Assembly (NCBI GenBank): GCA_963747965.1
Contig: CAVVGZ010000008.1
Span: forward strand, 186,001-250,000
DNA from: CAVVGZ01 sp963747965
GTDB lineage: Bacteria; Chloroflexota; Anaerolineae; Anaerolineales; Anaerolineaceae
DNA length: 64,000 nucleotides
Direction of reading: 5' to 3'
The position numbers and the translations under genes were made by a program. Shown here piece after piece: positions 17,592 to 26,895 of this stretch (position 1 is the stretch's first letter; each line of letters begins with the position of its first letter). Below the pieces are notes generated by a model. That model made no database searches and was not told the origin of the DNA. It saw only the letters and a list, made by a program, of their open reading frames with translations.

Positions 17592-18992
17592 TTAACTGGG
17601 GTCAAATACCGGCAGGGATACAGTAAACGTACTGCCCTGCCCGGGTTCGCTCACCACCCGGACTCGCCCGCCGTGCAGCTCTACCAGGCTGCGCGTAATG
17701 GATAACCCTAATCCACTGCCATCCTTATCCCTGTTCTGCGATGGCGCCACCCGGTAGAGCCTTTCAAAGATATAAGGGATCTCGTCTGCAGGTATTCCAG
17801 CCCCTGTATCCATTATGCTTACCAGTGCCTGGTCACCCTGTCTGGCAAGTTTTACATCTACTTTTCCCGCTTCATCCGTGTAGCTCAACGCATTGGAGAG
17901 CAGATTTATGAAAATCTGGGAGATATGCTGCTCGCTTCCCCGTATCGATATCCTCTCTTCAGGGACATCCACCGAGAGTTGAATCCCTTTTTGAAGAGCC
18001 TTGAGACGGAAGCGTTCCACTGAATTGATGAGTATTTCGTTCAACTGGATTGGATCCATATCCATTTCCAGTTCACCAGACTCTGCCAGGGAAAGCATGC
18101 GTAAATTTTCCACCAGCCTGTTCAGATGCAGCACTTCTGTTTTAAGCTTGGCAATATTTTCTGGAGTTGGGGGGGATATACCATCCTGCATACTTTCAAG
18201 ATCAATTTGTAAAACAGTGAGCGGGGTGCGCAGTTCATGGGCGATATCTGCTGTGGCCCGTCTGCGCAGCATTTGCTGGTTTTCCAATTGCATCGCCATT
18301 GTATTAAATGACTCTGCCATCTCGCCGAGCTCATCATCGGAATTAACCACGATACGCTGGGTTAAATCTCCTCCAGCGATCCGTCGGGCAGCATTGGCAA
18401 GCTGTTTAACCGGCAGGATGATCGCTTTTGTCTGGACCAAAGCAAAGAGCAAACCAAACACCCCCGCAATGGTGGCTGCCAGGATCATCTGGCGGTTTAC
18501 ACTGGTCAAAAAGGCATTCTGAGCGGTGTTCAGGATACCCAGGGTGGATGCAGAGATCACCGTCCCCACCACCTTTTTGGACACAATGATGGGTATCCCC
18601 TTATCCCTGTTTCTATCCAGGGTGCGGATGAAGGACCTCTCCCGGGCATTGTGATCCAGAATATTCCCGTTCGCATCCAGGATGATCAGGCCCTCTCCGC
18701 GTTCCCGGTCCAGCCAGCTCCTGCGGAACATCTTCATGGTAGGGCTGGTATTATCCTGTTTCTCAGCAGAGTTTTCCAGTACATCATCCAGCCCATCCCA
18801 GCTCCCGTTTATCCGGTAATAATCCGCCAGTATTTCAGCTGCCCATTGGGCATTTGTTTGGCCTGCCTGGGAGGTTAGGTTGTTAAACCGTTTAACGATG
18901 ATCCGGTTGGTAACAATAATGAAAACAGCCGTCAATAGAACGATAATTACCAGGTAGCTAAACACCAGACGGAGTTTTAGGGAGTTTTTCAT
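17592..18992 (-). CDS. sensor histidine kinase (BaeS/CpxA-like architecture)
   Basis: Membrane-bound two-component sensor of 466 residues. TM helix at about 8-28, an extracytoplasmic domain of about 135 residues containing a GLIILDANGNIL PAS-like strand, second TM at about 166-187, HAMP to about 240, then HisKA with the phospho-accepting His252 in ADIAHELRTPL. The ATPase domain has the N box (NLLSNALSYTD), G1 (DTGAGIP), and G2 (DGSGLGLSI). It follows the response regulator by 5 bases in the same direction. The signal is likely an envelope condition; the adjacent secreted repeat protein could be its ligand. Confidence 0.92.
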   Translation of the reverse strand: MKNSLKLRLVFSYLVIIVLLTAVFIIVTNRIIVKRFNNLTSQAGQTNAQWAAEILADYYRINGSWDGLDDVLENSAEKQDNTSPTMKMFRRSWLDRERGEGLIILDANGNILDHNARERSFIRTLDRNRDKGIPIIVSKKVVGTVISASTLGILNTAQNAFLTSVNRQMILAATIAGVFGLLFALVQTKAIILPVKQLANAARRIAGGDLTQRIVVNSDDELGEMAESFNTMAMQLENQQMLRRRATADIAHELRTPLTVLQIDLESMQDGISPPTPENIAKLKTEVLHLNRLVENLRMLSLAESGELEMDMDPIQLNEILINSVERFRLKALQKGIQLSVDVPEERISIRGSEQHISQIFINLLSNALSYTDEAGKVDVKLARQGDQALVSIMDTGAGIPADEIPYIFERLYRVAPSQNRDKDGSGLGLSITRSLVELHGGRVRVVSEPGQGSTFTVSLPVFDPS

Positions 18993-18997
18993 TCTTT

Positions 18998-19682
18998 TTA
19001 ATTAAACTCAAAACGGTAGCCGGCACCAAAAGCAGTGATGATGTGGCGCGGGTTGGCAGGATCTTTTTCTATTTTTTTTCGCAGGTTATGGATGTGAACA
19101 TCCACGGTACGTTCAACCCCCTCATAGGCACCCAGGTTGGCCATCTCTAAAAGTTGGCTGCGGGATAATACCAGCCTGGGGTGGGTAACCAGGCACAATA
19201 GCACTTCAAATTCAATCGGGGTCAGCGAAATTATCTTTCCTTCCACATTACAGTTCCTTGCCCCGGTATCAAAAATGACATCGCCAAATTCATAATATTT
19301 GTTGTTCAATCCGTGGAATTGATTTCGTTCTTCTCAATACTGCCCGGGCACGCGCCACCAGTTCTCGAGGGCTGAAGGGTTTGGTGACATAATCATCCGC
19401 TCCCAGTTCCAGTCCTATCAATTTATCCGTCTCTTCTACACGGGCGGTCAGCATGATAATGGGCACATCCGAATCACGCCGGATATGGCGGCAGACATCC
19501 CAACCATCCATCCCTGGCAGCATCAGATCCAGAATGACCAGATCCGGATCATCCTGCTTAAAGGCAGACAGCCCTGATGGACCGTCAAAGGCAGCCACAA
19601 CAGAAAATCCGGCTTGTTCAAAGTACTTGCGCATCCCGGATACGATATTTTTCTCATCATCAACAATTAATATTTTCATCAT
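18998..19682 (-). CDS. OmpR/PhoB-family response regulator (interrupted by frameshift)
   Basis: Two frames make one regulator of about 227 residues. The receiver domain (19682-19290) has the acidic pair VDDEKN, the phospho-Asp in LVILDLMLPGMDGWD, MLTAR and the switch Lys in YVTKPF. The winged-helix domain (19309-18998) has ISLTPIEFEVLLCL, RSQLLEMANL, RTVDVHIHNLRKKI and GAGYRFEF. The break is near 19305-19315, where one base moves PRIEQQIL into a frame reading NNKYYEFGDV. Cognate kinase lies directly downstream. The start region has a strong hairpin and no close Shine-Dalgarno. Confidence 0.88.
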
Positions 19683-19700
19683 TGGGAGGAATTATAATCT

Positions 19701-19726
19701 CCCCCCGCATGACGTTATGCGGGGGG
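19701..19726 (-). promoter_or_regulatory. GC-rich hairpin in the leader of the response regulator
   Basis: CCCCCCGCAT and ATGCGGGGGG form a 10-base perfect stem with a 6-base loop. On the minus strand it has no T-run after it and its 3' arm runs into GGGAG, the only Shine-Dalgarno-like stretch before the regulator ATG. CTCCC at 19685-19689 can pair with that GGGAG in an alternative fold. On the plus strand it is followed by ATTTTT and would look like a terminator, but no plus-strand gene precedes it. Confidence 0.5.
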
Positions 19727-19755
19727 GATTTTTGAAATGGTTAATAATTGGATTT

Positions 19756-20511
19756 TTATTGATGCCGGCCCCCGGGCCTGTGGTGCCTCTCAAACATATT
19801 CCGGCCCATCTGGTTGAACCAGGCATTTTCCGGTCTAGCCTTGATCCAGGCGATGATTTCATCCGCCTCTTCCTGGGTCAATTTTCCATCCGTGACTGCC
19901 TGGTTAATCCGCTCAATCATGGCTTCCTCTTTCTCAGCTTTAAGGTCTTCCATTGTGATGCCCTGGGACTCGGCAATCTCCGGTATGGTTTTTCCTTCTT
20001 CTAATGCAGCTTTCAGGTCATCCACGGTCATATTGAGTTTTACTGCCAGGTTTTCCAGGTTTTTCATTGGGGTTCGGGCGAACCTGTGCATCATCATCGG
20101 AAGCTTACCAGCCCGGAAGTGTGCATCACACTCAAAATCCTCACCCTTCAGGTAAGCGGTTAGGCATTCTTCCATGCTGGCAATCCGCTCGTCAGCTTCC
20201 GCCTGGGTCACCTTTCCATCTTCAACTGCCACCTTCATGCGTTCAACCATCGGTGCGGTTAATTCAGTTACCAGTTCCTCCAGGCTGACTCCTTTTCCCT
20301 CGGCAATTTCCAGGATTGTTTTACCCGCTGCAAGCTCAACCTTGAGATCTGCAGCTTCCATGCCCAGGATTTCAGCCACCTGGTATAGGACTGGATTCCT
20401 TTTTCCCCATTCCCAAACGGGCGGTTCTTCATCCTGGGCAAATACCGCCACAGATAATCCGAACACCAGTAAAAGACCCAGCAGGCTCGCAATTGTAATT
20501 TTCTTTATCAT
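19756..20511 (-). CDS. secreted helical-repeat protein next to two-component system
   Basis: Exported protein of 251 residues with a clear signal peptide (cleavage after VAVFAQ). Two copies of a helical unit follow. Each begins with a segment like LAVKLNMTVDDLKAALEEGK and continues with EIAESQGI; the unit ends in DGKVTQAEADERI or DGKLTQEEADEII. The second motif resembles LTxxQ helices and the DUF2680 group. The tail is rich in Arg and His (MFERHHRPGGRHQ), possibly metal-binding. The gene lies upstream of the response regulator and kinase on the same strand. A CpxP-like accessory or target role is inference. Confidence 0.75.
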   Translation of the reverse strand: MIKKITIASLLGLLLVFGLSVAVFAQDEEPPVWEWGKRNPVLYQVAEILGMEAADLKVELAAGKTILEIAEGKGVSLEELVTELTAPMVERMKVAVEDGKVTQAEADERIASMEECLTAYLKGEDFECDAHFRAGKLPMMMHRFARTPMKNLENLAVKLNMTVDDLKAALEEGKTIPEIAESQGITMEDLKAEKEEAMIERINQAVTDGKLTQEEADEIIAWIKARPENAWFNQMGRNMFERHHRPGGRHQ

Positions 20512-20747
20512 TCTTCACATGCTCCTTTCAAATTAACGAAAATATTTTTGTTTACAAAATCATAATAACAAAGACATATTTAGAAGTTATTAAGAAAGGA
20601 TTGGTATTTTATGGGGGAAATGAAATCAAGGGAATATATTTCAGCTCATAATTGTCCATTTGATAGGTAAATTCAAGCATGCTGCCAGCCATAGGTGGTA
20701 CCCTGATAAAGGCTGCCGGGGCTTTATTGATTCTGCCAAAACTATTT

Positions 20748-21663
20748 TTACCCTTTAATGACACCTAACCAAAGAAGAAATCCTTCTTTTTTAACTGGCA
20801 TACCCACATTCATGTTCATCACTTTTGCCGATGCCGGGGCAATTACCTCCTGTAAAATATTGCCAAAATAATCCCGAACGACTCCAAGGCGCTGCCCCTT
20901 TACCACATCCTCACAAATATTTACTTCCGGGAAGAAAATCCCGGCTTCATCTGCCGTCAACCAATAGCGGTCACCAATCTCTTTTGGTTTTGGATTTTGT
21001 TCAGGTTCTCCCCCTAAGAAACCAAAATGTTTTAGTACGTTTATGAGTCCTTTAAACATGATCCCATTTTCACCCCGGCTCCCCCGTTCACCCACTTCCG
21101 GGGTGATTTCCGGGATTCCCAGTTTATCAGCCATGCTCTTGCTCGGCCATAACCACCATGCCGGTCTCTGGCCATCCTCTTGTATTGGCGGCTCTCCACG
21201 GTATTGGGAGAAACTCACATAAGGTGTTCCAAAAACATCAGCCATCTTGCGGGCTTCTGAATCTAGTTCATTATCGCCCAACAGACGACAGATCACATAG
21301 GGGCACATCGCCTCAGTGAACTCCCCGCCATGGCAGTTAATCAGAAGGTCACTTCCTTGGGCTAGTTCCTCCATCATGTCATTAATTTCTGGTGATGTTG
21401 GGGCAAATTGCATCCAATTTAATAAGGACTCTTCATTGGTTGCCAGGCTGATAATGATTTTTCCACAAACATCCCTGGGATCCAATATGCGGAAGAGTTT
21501 CTGAACCGCTTCAATACCGTCGTATTCTGTACCATGCTGTCCGCCGTATATGGCTTATTTGTTTGCCTGGTTTGGTACCCGTAATAACCCCAACTGGAAT
21601 GCGCTGCACTTTCCCGTTTGAATCTATTCTTGTGACAAAAAAACTCTCTTTACTCCCCGTCAT
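20748..21663 (-). CDS. succinylglutamate desuccinylase/aspartoacylase-family deacylase (frameshifted)
   Basis: Zinc-dependent M14-like deacylase of the AstE/AspA group, about 305 residues when joined. The first frame starts at ATG 21663 (GGAGG 6 bases upstream) and reads VGVITGTKPGKQ. After a one-base shift near 21550 in an A-rich run the protein continues as AIYGGQHGTEYDGIEA, which carries the zinc-binding HxxE. LLINCHGGEFTE supplies the third ligand, and a C-terminal barrel with EVIAPASAKVM follows. It starts 14 bases after the binding-protein homologue and is probably co-translated. Substrate: an N-acyl amino acid or amide. Confidence 0.75.
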
Positions 21664-21676
21664 TTTTTCCTCCATC

Positions 21677-22768
21677 TTATTCTGAAACCAACTCCCGGAC
21701 AGGTCCAATATAATTACGCATTCCATCTTTACATTGGTAAAGACCTATTTCTGCATCGAGTATGTCACCATTTTCATCAAAGCGGATTTCGCCAATGGCT
21801 CCATGGTAGACACCTAGATTTTGGAAATGATGTAATATTGTCGCCCTATCAATTGTTCCAGCTCGGCGGATGGCCTCAATCATCATATTCGTTACATCAT
21901 ACGCCTCTGCAGCAGATTGAGGGGCCACCAGCATCATCGGGTATTGGATTGCAAATTCACGATAGAAATCTCGGGCACTTGCTTTGATCCGCATATCTAT
22001 TGCGGCAAGGGTATGGTATGGAGATTCTGTATCCAGGGATGGTACTTCAAGGAATGCATAAGGCTTGAGCGCATCACTTCCCAGGAAAACGGAATCCAAT
22101 CCCATTTCCCGCAATTGATGGGTGATAATATGCGCTTTATTCCAATATACGGCAAAATAAACCAGCTCCGGTTTTGCGTCGATTGTGGCTTTTATTAAAT
22201 CCCCGAAATCAAGGCTGGTCTCCTTTTTTCCAAAGAAAGAAACCAAAACCGGTTTGCATCCCATCCTCTCCGCTTCAGCAGAAAAAATTTCTGCAATAGG
22301 TTTACCCCAGGCTGTGTTATCGCTTAGGACTGCGATTCGTTTGGCATTTAAGTATTTGACAGCCACCTTGGCCAGTTGTCGGCCTTGCACCTCATCATTG
22401 GCAACAACCCTGAAAAAATTCTTATACCCCCGGCTGGTAAGCAGCGGGCTGGATGCCTCTGGTGAAATCTGGACCATACCCGCATCGTGGTAAATATCCA
22501 GGGTTGAGACTGCCATGGCGCTGTTTAGAGGTCCAAGCATTCCCACTGCCTGAGGATCATTAACAAATTTTTCGGCAGCATTTCTGGCAGTTTCATGATC
22601 CCGCATATCAATTACAGGAACCAGCTCAATCGTGAAAGGTAAATCCTTCCGGGTGTTTGCAGTCTTAATTGCCATTTCAGCCGCACAGAATCCGGTGACG
22701 TCATGCACATTTGGATCTGGTAGTTGAAAACCAATTTTCACTACCGGTTTATTTGCCAGGGTTATCAT
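21677..22768 (-). CDS. Leu/Ile/Val-binding-protein homologue without signal peptide
   Basis: Type I periplasmic-binding-fold protein of the branched-chain amino acid receptor family (LivJ, AmiC), 363 residues. Family landmarks are MLGPLNSAMAVSTLDIYHDAG and QISPEASSPLLTSRGYKNFFR; the hinge region is RIAVLSDNTAWGKPIAEIF. It starts directly at the first beta strand (MITLANKPVVKIGFQLPDP) with AGAGGA 8 bases before the ATG. It therefore has no signal peptide or lipobox and should be cytoplasmic. No LivHMGF genes are nearby. Coupled to the AstE-like deacylase, it could be a ligand sensor, like AmiC, or a carrier for the deacylase substrate. Confidence 0.75.
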   Translation of the reverse strand: MITLANKPVVKIGFQLPDPNVHDVTGFCAAEMAIKTANTRKDLPFTIELVPVIDMRDHETARNAAEKFVNDPQAVGMLGPLNSAMAVSTLDIYHDAGMVQISPEASSPLLTSRGYKNFFRVVANDEVQGRQLAKVAVKYLNAKRIAVLSDNTAWGKPIAEIFSAEAERMGCKPVLVSFFGKKETSLDFGDLIKATIDAKPELVYFAVYWNKAHIITHQLREMGLDSVFLGSDALKPYAFLEVPSLDTESPYHTLAAIDMRIKASARDFYREFAIQYPMMLVAPQSAAEAYDVTNMMIEAIRRAGTIDRATILHHFQNLGVYHGAIGEIRFDENGDILDAEIGLYQCKDGMRNYIGPVRELVSE

Positions 22769-22769
22769 A

Positions 22770-23280
22770 TTTTAGTCCTCTCAGCATTCCTTGGATTATT
22801 AAACGGATAAAGATACAACTTTATTGCAAATGAATCTATTTGGATTGTTTTCTCCTCGCTTTTACCTGCTATCCTATCCATATAGGATGATGAGCATCTA
22901 ATAAAACATCACATGCAAAAGGATGGTTTGGCTGTTTCTTTGGGAAAACAATTCCTAACCCTATTAGTATACCAACTTGGGATTTTTTGACAAAACAGAA
23001 GGTTGGGCATTTAATCCGTATTGGAATAGCGCTGGAGGCCAATTGTAATTTGAAGACAATTATTCAGGTGTGGGACATCAAAATCCTATATTATTCGGCT
23101 CCAGGGCATTCCAGCCATTGGAGAATTCCCAGGAGCATAAATTCGCCCTAATCATCTTTTTCAAAATGGTCCAAATTGAGAGATCCTTTAGCTTTCACCA
23201 CATGGATTAATCAGGGACATTATATTAACAGGATTACTTCAAGACAAAAACAGTTGGGGAAAAATATAGTCTTCAGGAGT
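22770..23280. other. intergenic stretch without a gene
   Basis: About 500 bases of A/T-rich DNA with no credible frame on either strand. It marks the passage towards the AT-rich sugar island. Confidence 0.4.
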
Positions 23281-23364
23281 TCCTATAAAGTAGCCGCATA
23301 TTTCAATATTCCAATAAATCCTCCCACTTCCAGGGCAGCCCTGCCAATGAAAAGACCATCGACC

Positions 23365-23660
23365 TCATGACTGCAAAAGACATCTCCATCGGTGTCGTAA
23401 ATTCTTACATCGGTTATTATCCAGACGGACACCTTTTCCTTCGGCGGCTTCCTGGAATGTTTTACCCGTTTCAAGTTCTACCTGTACATCCGGCACTTTC
23501 ATATCCAGTATTTCAGCCGCCTGGTTCAGGACCGGATCCCTTCTTTCCCATTCTCGTACGGGTGGTTCATCATCCTCTGCAAATACAGCCGCGGATAGTC
23601 CCAAAACCTAAGCAAGCCCAACCAGGCTGGCAACCGCCAAATTTATTAATGATTCTTTAT
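23365..23660 (-). pseudogene. decayed paralogue of the secreted helical-repeat protein
   Basis: Minus-strand remnant matching the N-terminal third of the 19756-20511 protein. It keeps the signal-peptide region (LINLAVASLVGLA, then VLGLSAAVFAEDDEPP), followed by VREWERRDPVLNQAAEILDM and GKTFQEAAEGKGV. It has an in-frame TAG inside the signal peptide, no ATG at the expected start, and the frame degenerates after about 70 residues. The internal stop and missing start show real loss, unlike the single-base shifts elsewhere. Confidence 0.75.
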
Positions 23661-23801
23661 CCCCTTTCAAATTAAGATTGAGGTACTCCAAAAACAGATA
23701 ATGACCAACACTTGTTTAGAAAGGATTGGGATTTTATACAAATTGTTAGGATATGCTGTTCCTAAAGCTCCAATTATTATTTTCAATAGCTTTAAATACC
23801 T

Positions 23802-24245
23802 TTAGGACGTTTTGTTTTCATAATCAATAATTTTGTTAATTTTTTCAGCAGAAGGACTATTTTCATCAAATTCTGCTTTTAACCAAATCTCAATCAGATT
23901 TAAAGCAAGATTTTTACCCAGTGTAAGCGCTCCTAAACAGGCAATATTTGCATGGTTGCTTTTTACCGCTCTTTCTGCAGAATAGGAATCTGACAGTAGG
24001 GCAGCATATGCGCCTTTAACTTTATTTGCAGCAATTGACATGCCGATTCCGGTCCCGCATATTAATATTCCCCGGTCATATTGGTTTGCTGCTACACTCG
24101 TGGCTAGACGAAAGGCAGTATTGGCATAGATAGGGTCTTCATCCCCAAAATCGGTCACCAAATAACCTTTACTATTTAAATAATCGATAATTGTAAATTT
24201 TAATTCCATGGCATTCGGGTCGCAGCCAATTGCAATACTAAGCAT
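23802..24245 (-). CDS. RpiB/LacAB-family sugar-phosphate isomerase
   Basis: Aldose-ketose isomerase of the ribose-5-phosphate isomerase B family, 147 residues, of normal length. GCDPNAMELK at the N terminus and the active-site loop ILICGTGIGMSIAANKVKG are clear, as is the SNHANIACLG segment. Start taken at ATG 24245 with AAGGGAG upstream; it overlaps the end of the amidohydrolase gene. It is last in the sugar-island operon. In pentose or tetrose pathways (for example erythritol or threitol routes) such RpiB homologues act on phosphorylated tetrulose, so ribose 5-phosphate need not be the substrate. Confidence 0.85.
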   Translation of the reverse strand: MLSIAIGCDPNAMELKFTIIDYLNSKGYLVTDFGDEDPIYANTAFRLATSVAANQYDRGILICGTGIGMSIAANKVKGAYAALLSDSYSAERAVKSNHANIACLGALTLGKNLALNLIEIWLKAEFDENSPSAEKINKIIDYENKTS

Positions 24246-25256
24246 ATTCAATCTCCCTTTTCTTTATTAATCCCAATGCATTCAAATAAAATATCTTTTC
24301 TAAATGTTTTTCCTCGAAATTTCCGTAAACTGCGCGAGTTGCATATAACATAGCCCGAATTTCTTCAAATACATAAAATGTTAAGTCGATAAATTTTTCG
24401 TCCATGGGACCTAAACCCCATGGAGTTATCTTATCAGAAACGTAGTAATGTTTGTTGTTAATACAAATATCTTTCCCCCTATGAAAAGCAAGAGGGGAAT
24501 CTGAACCATATAATATTTTGGCTGAATCGATTTTACGCATGAGGTATTCAAGGACTAGTGGATCATTAATTAATGCTGTATCAAAATACACATTTTCTTT
24601 TTTGGAGAGAAAATCTAAGTTGTTAATTACATCTGCATAACAAAAGGATCTTCCAATATGAGCTAAAATAAAGTTAACATGAGGGATAATTAGACGTGAT
24701 TTCCAGTAATTCTTGTTGATTCTCGGAACTTTTTAATCGGTTTTTTCGTGGAATATGCAATAAAACCGCCAGATTGTTTTTTTCCGAAAATTCAAGAACT
24801 GACCGGTTTAACATATCATAAATCCCGGGTTCTCCAATTTCAATCTTAGCCAAATCTGGATAGGGTTTGAATCCCATGAATCCTTTTTGATTTAACAAAT
24901 GAAGGTTTTTCATCAGTATCAAAAATATTCTCAAATTGACCCGGGATATAGAAGAATCCGGAATTGTATTCATTTGCTATTTTGGCTACATATTTATTAT
25001 TCTTTTCAATATTTATTAAAGGGAATGGAAGGCCAAAGAATAGACCAAAGTAGTTTTTGGTGGGGAAAACATGGTCTACACAAGAACGAAAATCCTCATA
25101 TACGAATTCTTCCATATAGTCAAAATCTGTCCAGGGTTTGTACGTTTTATATATAGCGTATTCAGATTTCTTAATGGAAATACATTCCTTTGGCCAGATA
25201 TGGATGTGGTTGTCAATGATTGTATCTGGAAGTCGATTTGCTAACTCATTGATCAT
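24238..25256 (-). CDS. amidohydrolase-superfamily hydrolase (interrupted by two frameshifts)
   Basis: TIM-barrel metal-dependent hydrolase of the amidohydrolase_2 group, about 340 residues when joined. The first frame (25256-24846) has the metal motif DNHIHIWP. The second (to 24674) carries KGFMGFKPYPDLA. The third has FILAHIGRSFCYAD and ILYGSDSPLAF. The breaks are in AAAAA near 24890 and CCC near 24700, each fitting one extra base. Relatives act as sugar lactonases or decarboxylases. Next to a Gfo/Idh dehydrogenase, a lactonase role is plausible but unproven. Confidence 0.7.
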
Positions 25257-25311
25257 ATACTTCCTGATCTTTATGGTTAAAATGAAAGTCTTTTATCATT
25301 TTATTCCCAAA

Positions 25312-26859
25312 CTAAATAAAATAAGTTTCGTGGAGTCTTGCCAGGTTTGAAAAATCATCCTGAAGATGAAAATATATTGAATTGTATACCTCATAAATAT
25401 CCATATACATCTTATGGATTTTCAAATCCGGTTCCATGTAATCGATATACTCCGCCCATTCCTTCGCGATAGAGAAATCCTTTAGATAACCAGTAGATAC
25501 ACCAGCCAATATGGCATTTCCATAAGGAGCTCCGGTCCTGTTTTTTAACATGGCTGTCGGGTACCCGAACACATTTGTATATATCTGGCGCCACAATCTG
25601 CTTTTTGCCCCACCCTCATTCATAACAATGGTCCCTTTAGTTTCTATTCCATTATCTTTCATTGTGCCATATAAACGATAAGTTGAAAGGGCAACGCCTT
25701 CCATCATCGAACGGACCAAATGTCCCTTCGTATGATGCATGCTCCACCCAAATACTACTCCCCTTGCATGCCTGTTGTATTCCGGGTTACGGGCACCCGC
25801 AAAATGAGGTAAAGTAATCAAACCGTCTGAACCTGGTTCAATACGGGCAGCTTCTAAATTTAACAATTCGTAAGAATCATATCCGCTTGTCTTCTCAATA
25901 AACTGTTCATATGTGGAAAAATTATTTCGCAAATACCGAAGGACAAATCCTCCAGTTGGTGTCGAACCAAATATCACATAATTATTACGTGAATTAACTG
26001 GATATACGCAGTTCCAGATATTTTCAATGAATGTTGGTTTTCCAGTTACAACACCCAATACAGCCGCAGTGCCTAGATTAATCTGGGTTTCTCCAGCTTC
26101 AATTGCACCACCAGCCAACCATCCTGCAAAGGCATCAACGGTACCAGCAATTACAGGTGTCCCCGCAACCAAACCAGTTAATGATGCGGCTTCATTAGTA
26201 ATTTCACCAATTACTTCTTCGCATGGAAAAACATCTGGGAAAAGATTAGGATCAATATCTAGTTCGCGGCAAATTTCAAGATCAAACTTCTTTTTGCGAA
26301 TATCAAAAACCGTCCCATAAAATGGTGCTGCAGAATAGTTGAGGACCATCCTGCCACACAAGCGAAATGTTACATACCCATCTGGTGATAATACTTTGAA
26401 TATACGTTTATAGTCATCTGGTCTGTGTTTTTTTTCCCATAACATACTTGTTACAGTGGATTGTTCATCAATATTAAATCCACTGATTTCCAGACAACGT
26501 TTAGCCCCGATTTTTTCCCTTAATTCGCGTACCACATCGGTGGCGCGGTTATCGAGAAAATTATAGGCTTTATTTATGACATTACCTTCTGAATCGACCA
26601 TCACGATAGCAGGTACGGCAGATGATACACTTACTCCTTTAATATTTTTTGCATTAAGATTATTTGAGGTAATAATTTGTTTTATAACAGTATAAATATT
26701 ACTCCAGTATTCATCAGGTTCGGTTTCAGACCAGGTTCCATTAGAAACCGTTATTTTATGCTCTCTAAATCCATATCCGATTACCTTGCCTTGATCATCA
26801 ATAATACAGGCTTTTGAACCGCCACAACCTATATCAATGCCTACAAAATAATTGCTCAT
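25312..26859 (-). CDS. FGGY-family carbohydrate kinase (xylulokinase-like)
   Basis: ATP-dependent sugar kinase of 515 residues, full length. The N-terminal ATPase-fold motif is FVGIDIGCGGSKACIID. The catalytic Asp lies in AGTVDAFAGWLAGG, and the adenosine-binding end has GTIVMNEGGAKSRLW and APYGNAILAG. It phosphorylates a pentulose, tetrulose or polyol. Intact, unlike several neighbours. In the island it presumably acts after the dehydrogenase and before the DhnA aldolase. A specific sugar cannot be assigned from sequence. Confidence 0.88.
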   Translation of the reverse strand: MSNYFVGIDIGCGGSKACIIDDQGKVIGYGFREHKITVSNGTWSETEPDEYWSNIYTVIKQIITSNNLNAKNIKGVSVSSAVPAIVMVDSEGNVINKAYNFLDNRATDVVRELREKIGAKRCLEISGFNIDEQSTVTSMLWEKKHRPDDYKRIFKVLSPDGYVTFRLCGRMVLNYSAAPFYGTVFDIRKKKFDLEICRELDIDPNLFPDVFPCEEVIGEITNEAASLTGLVAGTPVIAGTVDAFAGWLAGGAIEAGETQINLGTAAVLGVVTGKPTFIENIWNCVYPVNSRNNYVIFGSTPTGGFVLRYLRNNFSTYEQFIEKTSGYDSYELLNLEAARIEPGSDGLITLPHFAGARNPEYNRHARGVVFGWSMHHTKGHLVRSMMEGVALSTYRLYGTMKDNGIETKGTIVMNEGGAKSRLWRQIYTNVFGYPTAMLKNRTGAPYGNAILAGVSTGYLKDFSIAKEWAEYIDYMEPDLKIHKMYMDIYEVYNSIYFHLQDDFSNLARLHETYFI

Positions 26860-26895
26860 AATTTATCCTTTAATAATTAAATTATCGGCAAGAAA

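Noticed and set aside
19701..19730. Rho-independent terminator on the plus strand
   Set aside because: It has a T-run in that direction but no plus-strand gene ends nearby; a leader element on the minus strand is preferred.
22770..23280. Possible integrase or attachment site at the island edge
   Set aside because: No integrase, direct repeat or tRNA fragment could be found on either side of the AT-rich island.
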